The translations under genes and the position numbers were made by a program. Positions 31,886-32,534 of a stretch of 32,534 nt of DNA are shown here, piece by piece. Origin of the DNA: Alphaproteobacteria bacterium (GTDB lineage Bacteria > Pseudomonadota > Alphaproteobacteria > UBA8366 > Aestuariispiraceae); NCBI GenBank assembly GCA_030065235.1, contig JASJDC010000006.1, forward strand, positions 1 to 32,534, given 5' to 3'. Below the pieces are notes generated by a model. The model ran no database searches and was not told the origin of the DNA. It saw only the letters and a list, made by a program, of their open reading frames with translations. Every line of letters begins with the position of its first letter. Within the stretch, counting starts at the first letter, position 1.

Positions 31886-32534
31886 ATGAAGACGATCAAG
31901 GGGCCAGCGTTGTTCTTGGCGCAATTCGCCGGAGACGCAGCGCCGTTCAACAGCTGGGATTCGATTACTAAATGGGCGGCGGATTGCGGCTATATCGGGG
32001 TGCAGGTCCCAAGCTGGGACGGTCGTCTGATCGATTTAGACAAGGCGGCCGAGTCGAAAGACTATTGCGATGAATTCAAGGGACAGGCTGCGGAAAACGG
32101 CGTTCAGGTCACGGAACTCTCGACCCATCTACAGGGTCAATTGGTGGCGGTGCACCCGGCCTACGACGCCGCGTTCGACGGGTTCGCGGCGCCGGAGGTG
32201 CGGGGCGATCCCTCGGCGCGCCAGGCATGGGCCGTCGATCAGGTGACCAAGGCGCTGACGGCGAGCCGGAATATGGGGCTTACAGCGCATGTCTCGTTTT
32301 CCGGCGCGCTCGCCTGGCCCTATGTCTATCCTTGGCCTCAGCGCCCGGCAGGCTTGATCGAGACAGCCTTTGACGAGTTGGCGAAACGCTGGCGGCCGCT
32401 GTTGGATCATGCGGACGCGATGGGGGTGGATCTGTGCTATGAGATCCATCCGGGCGAGGATCTGCATGACGGGATTTCCTTCGAGATGTTCCTGGACCGG
32501 GTCGAGAACCACGCCCGCGCCAAGATGCTCTACG
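31886..32534 (+). CDS. Sugar phosphate isomerase/epimerase (xylose isomerase-like TIM barrel), cut by window edge
   Basis: The first 216 codons are in the window and the frame stays open to the end. The start MKTIKGPALFLAQFAGD is followed by DSITKWAADCGYIGVQVPSWD, the usual opening of AP-endonuclease-2 family barrels, then VTELSTHLQGQL, NMGLTAHVSFSG, LLDHADAMGVDLCYEIHPGE and SFEMFLDRV. The Glu in CYEIHPGED sits where this family places a metal ligand. GGGGAGGA lies 8 bases before ATG 31886. It follows the Ugp/GpdQ group on the same strand, though 500 bases away and behind an oppositely oriented gene, so it may begin another operon for sugar or polyol breakdown. The precise substrate is not readable. 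Confidence 0.85.
   Translation, partial: MKTIKGPALFLAQFAGDAAPFNSWDSITKWAADCGYIGVQVPSWDGRLIDLDKAAESKDYCDEFKGQAAENGVQVTELSTHLQGQLVAVHPAYDAAFDGFAAPEVRGDPSARQAWAVDQVTKALTASRNMGLTAHVSFSGALAWPYVYPWPQRPAGLIETAFDELAKRWRPLLDHADAMGVDLCYEIHPGEDLHDGISFEMFLDRVENHARAKMLY

Noticed and set aside
1-32534. CRISPR array, tRNA or rRNA
   Set aside because: No spaced direct repeats and no tRNA- or rRNA-like sequence was recognised on reading either strand; a covariance search was not possible.

Overview
The window reads as chromosome of an alphaproteobacterium, probably free-living or marine. The base composition looks GC-rich. The phn layout (phnGHIJKLM, long phnE2, divergent phnF), the Tat-exported TRAP binding protein and the UgpBAEC-like importer are all typical of that class. 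No rRNA or tRNA gene was recognised, and the taxon is inferred from gene content only.

Region A (1-7378) looks like an acquired island. It opens with the right end of an IS3-family element (1-128). A five-gene cassette on the + strand follows: a BTAD/TPR regulator without a membrane anchor (442-2241), a PAP2/vanadium-haloperoxidase-fold enzyme carrying an Asn-Lys dipeptide repeat (2288-3247), a subtilase with no propeptide (3262-4818), a second subtilase with a built-in I9-like prodomain (5104-6627), and a free 84-residue I9-like propeptide/inhibitor (6798-7052). None of the enzymes shows a signal peptide. A broken type IV coupling-protein fragment (7049-7378, minus strand) closes the region. 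I see this cassette as the best candidate for an undescribed system: a cytoplasmic, zymogen-like protease circuit with a dedicated regulator.

Region B (7524-12261, + strand) is a tripartite TRAP uptake operon (dctP, hairpin, dctQ, dctM). It is followed by an amidase-signature enzyme and a 64-residue membrane protein, which suggests import and hydrolysis of an amide-containing carboxylate. A stretch of about 570 bp without a convincing gene follows.

Region C (12869-25024) is a nearly complete carbon-phosphorus lyase locus. On the minus strand phnG-H-I-J-K-L-M and a PhnZ-like HD oxygenase gene form one tightly coupled operon, followed by phnC-D-E1-E2. phnN lies convergent on the + strand and overlaps the end of phnE2. 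The repressor gene phnF is divergent from phnG, with a perfect palindrome between them. No phnP is present.

Region D (24975-32534) begins with a LysR regulator divergent from a UgpC-A-E-B-like ABC importer. The importer is followed by a GpdQ-like metallophosphodiesterase, a small orphan gene on the minus strand, and the start of a sugar phosphate isomerase/epimerase-like gene that runs off the window. Regions C and D together look like an organophosphorus scavenging locus: phosphonates enter through PhnCDE and are cleaved by C-P lyase or the HD oxygenase, and phosphodiesters enter through the Ugp-like system and are cleaved by the GpdQ homologue.
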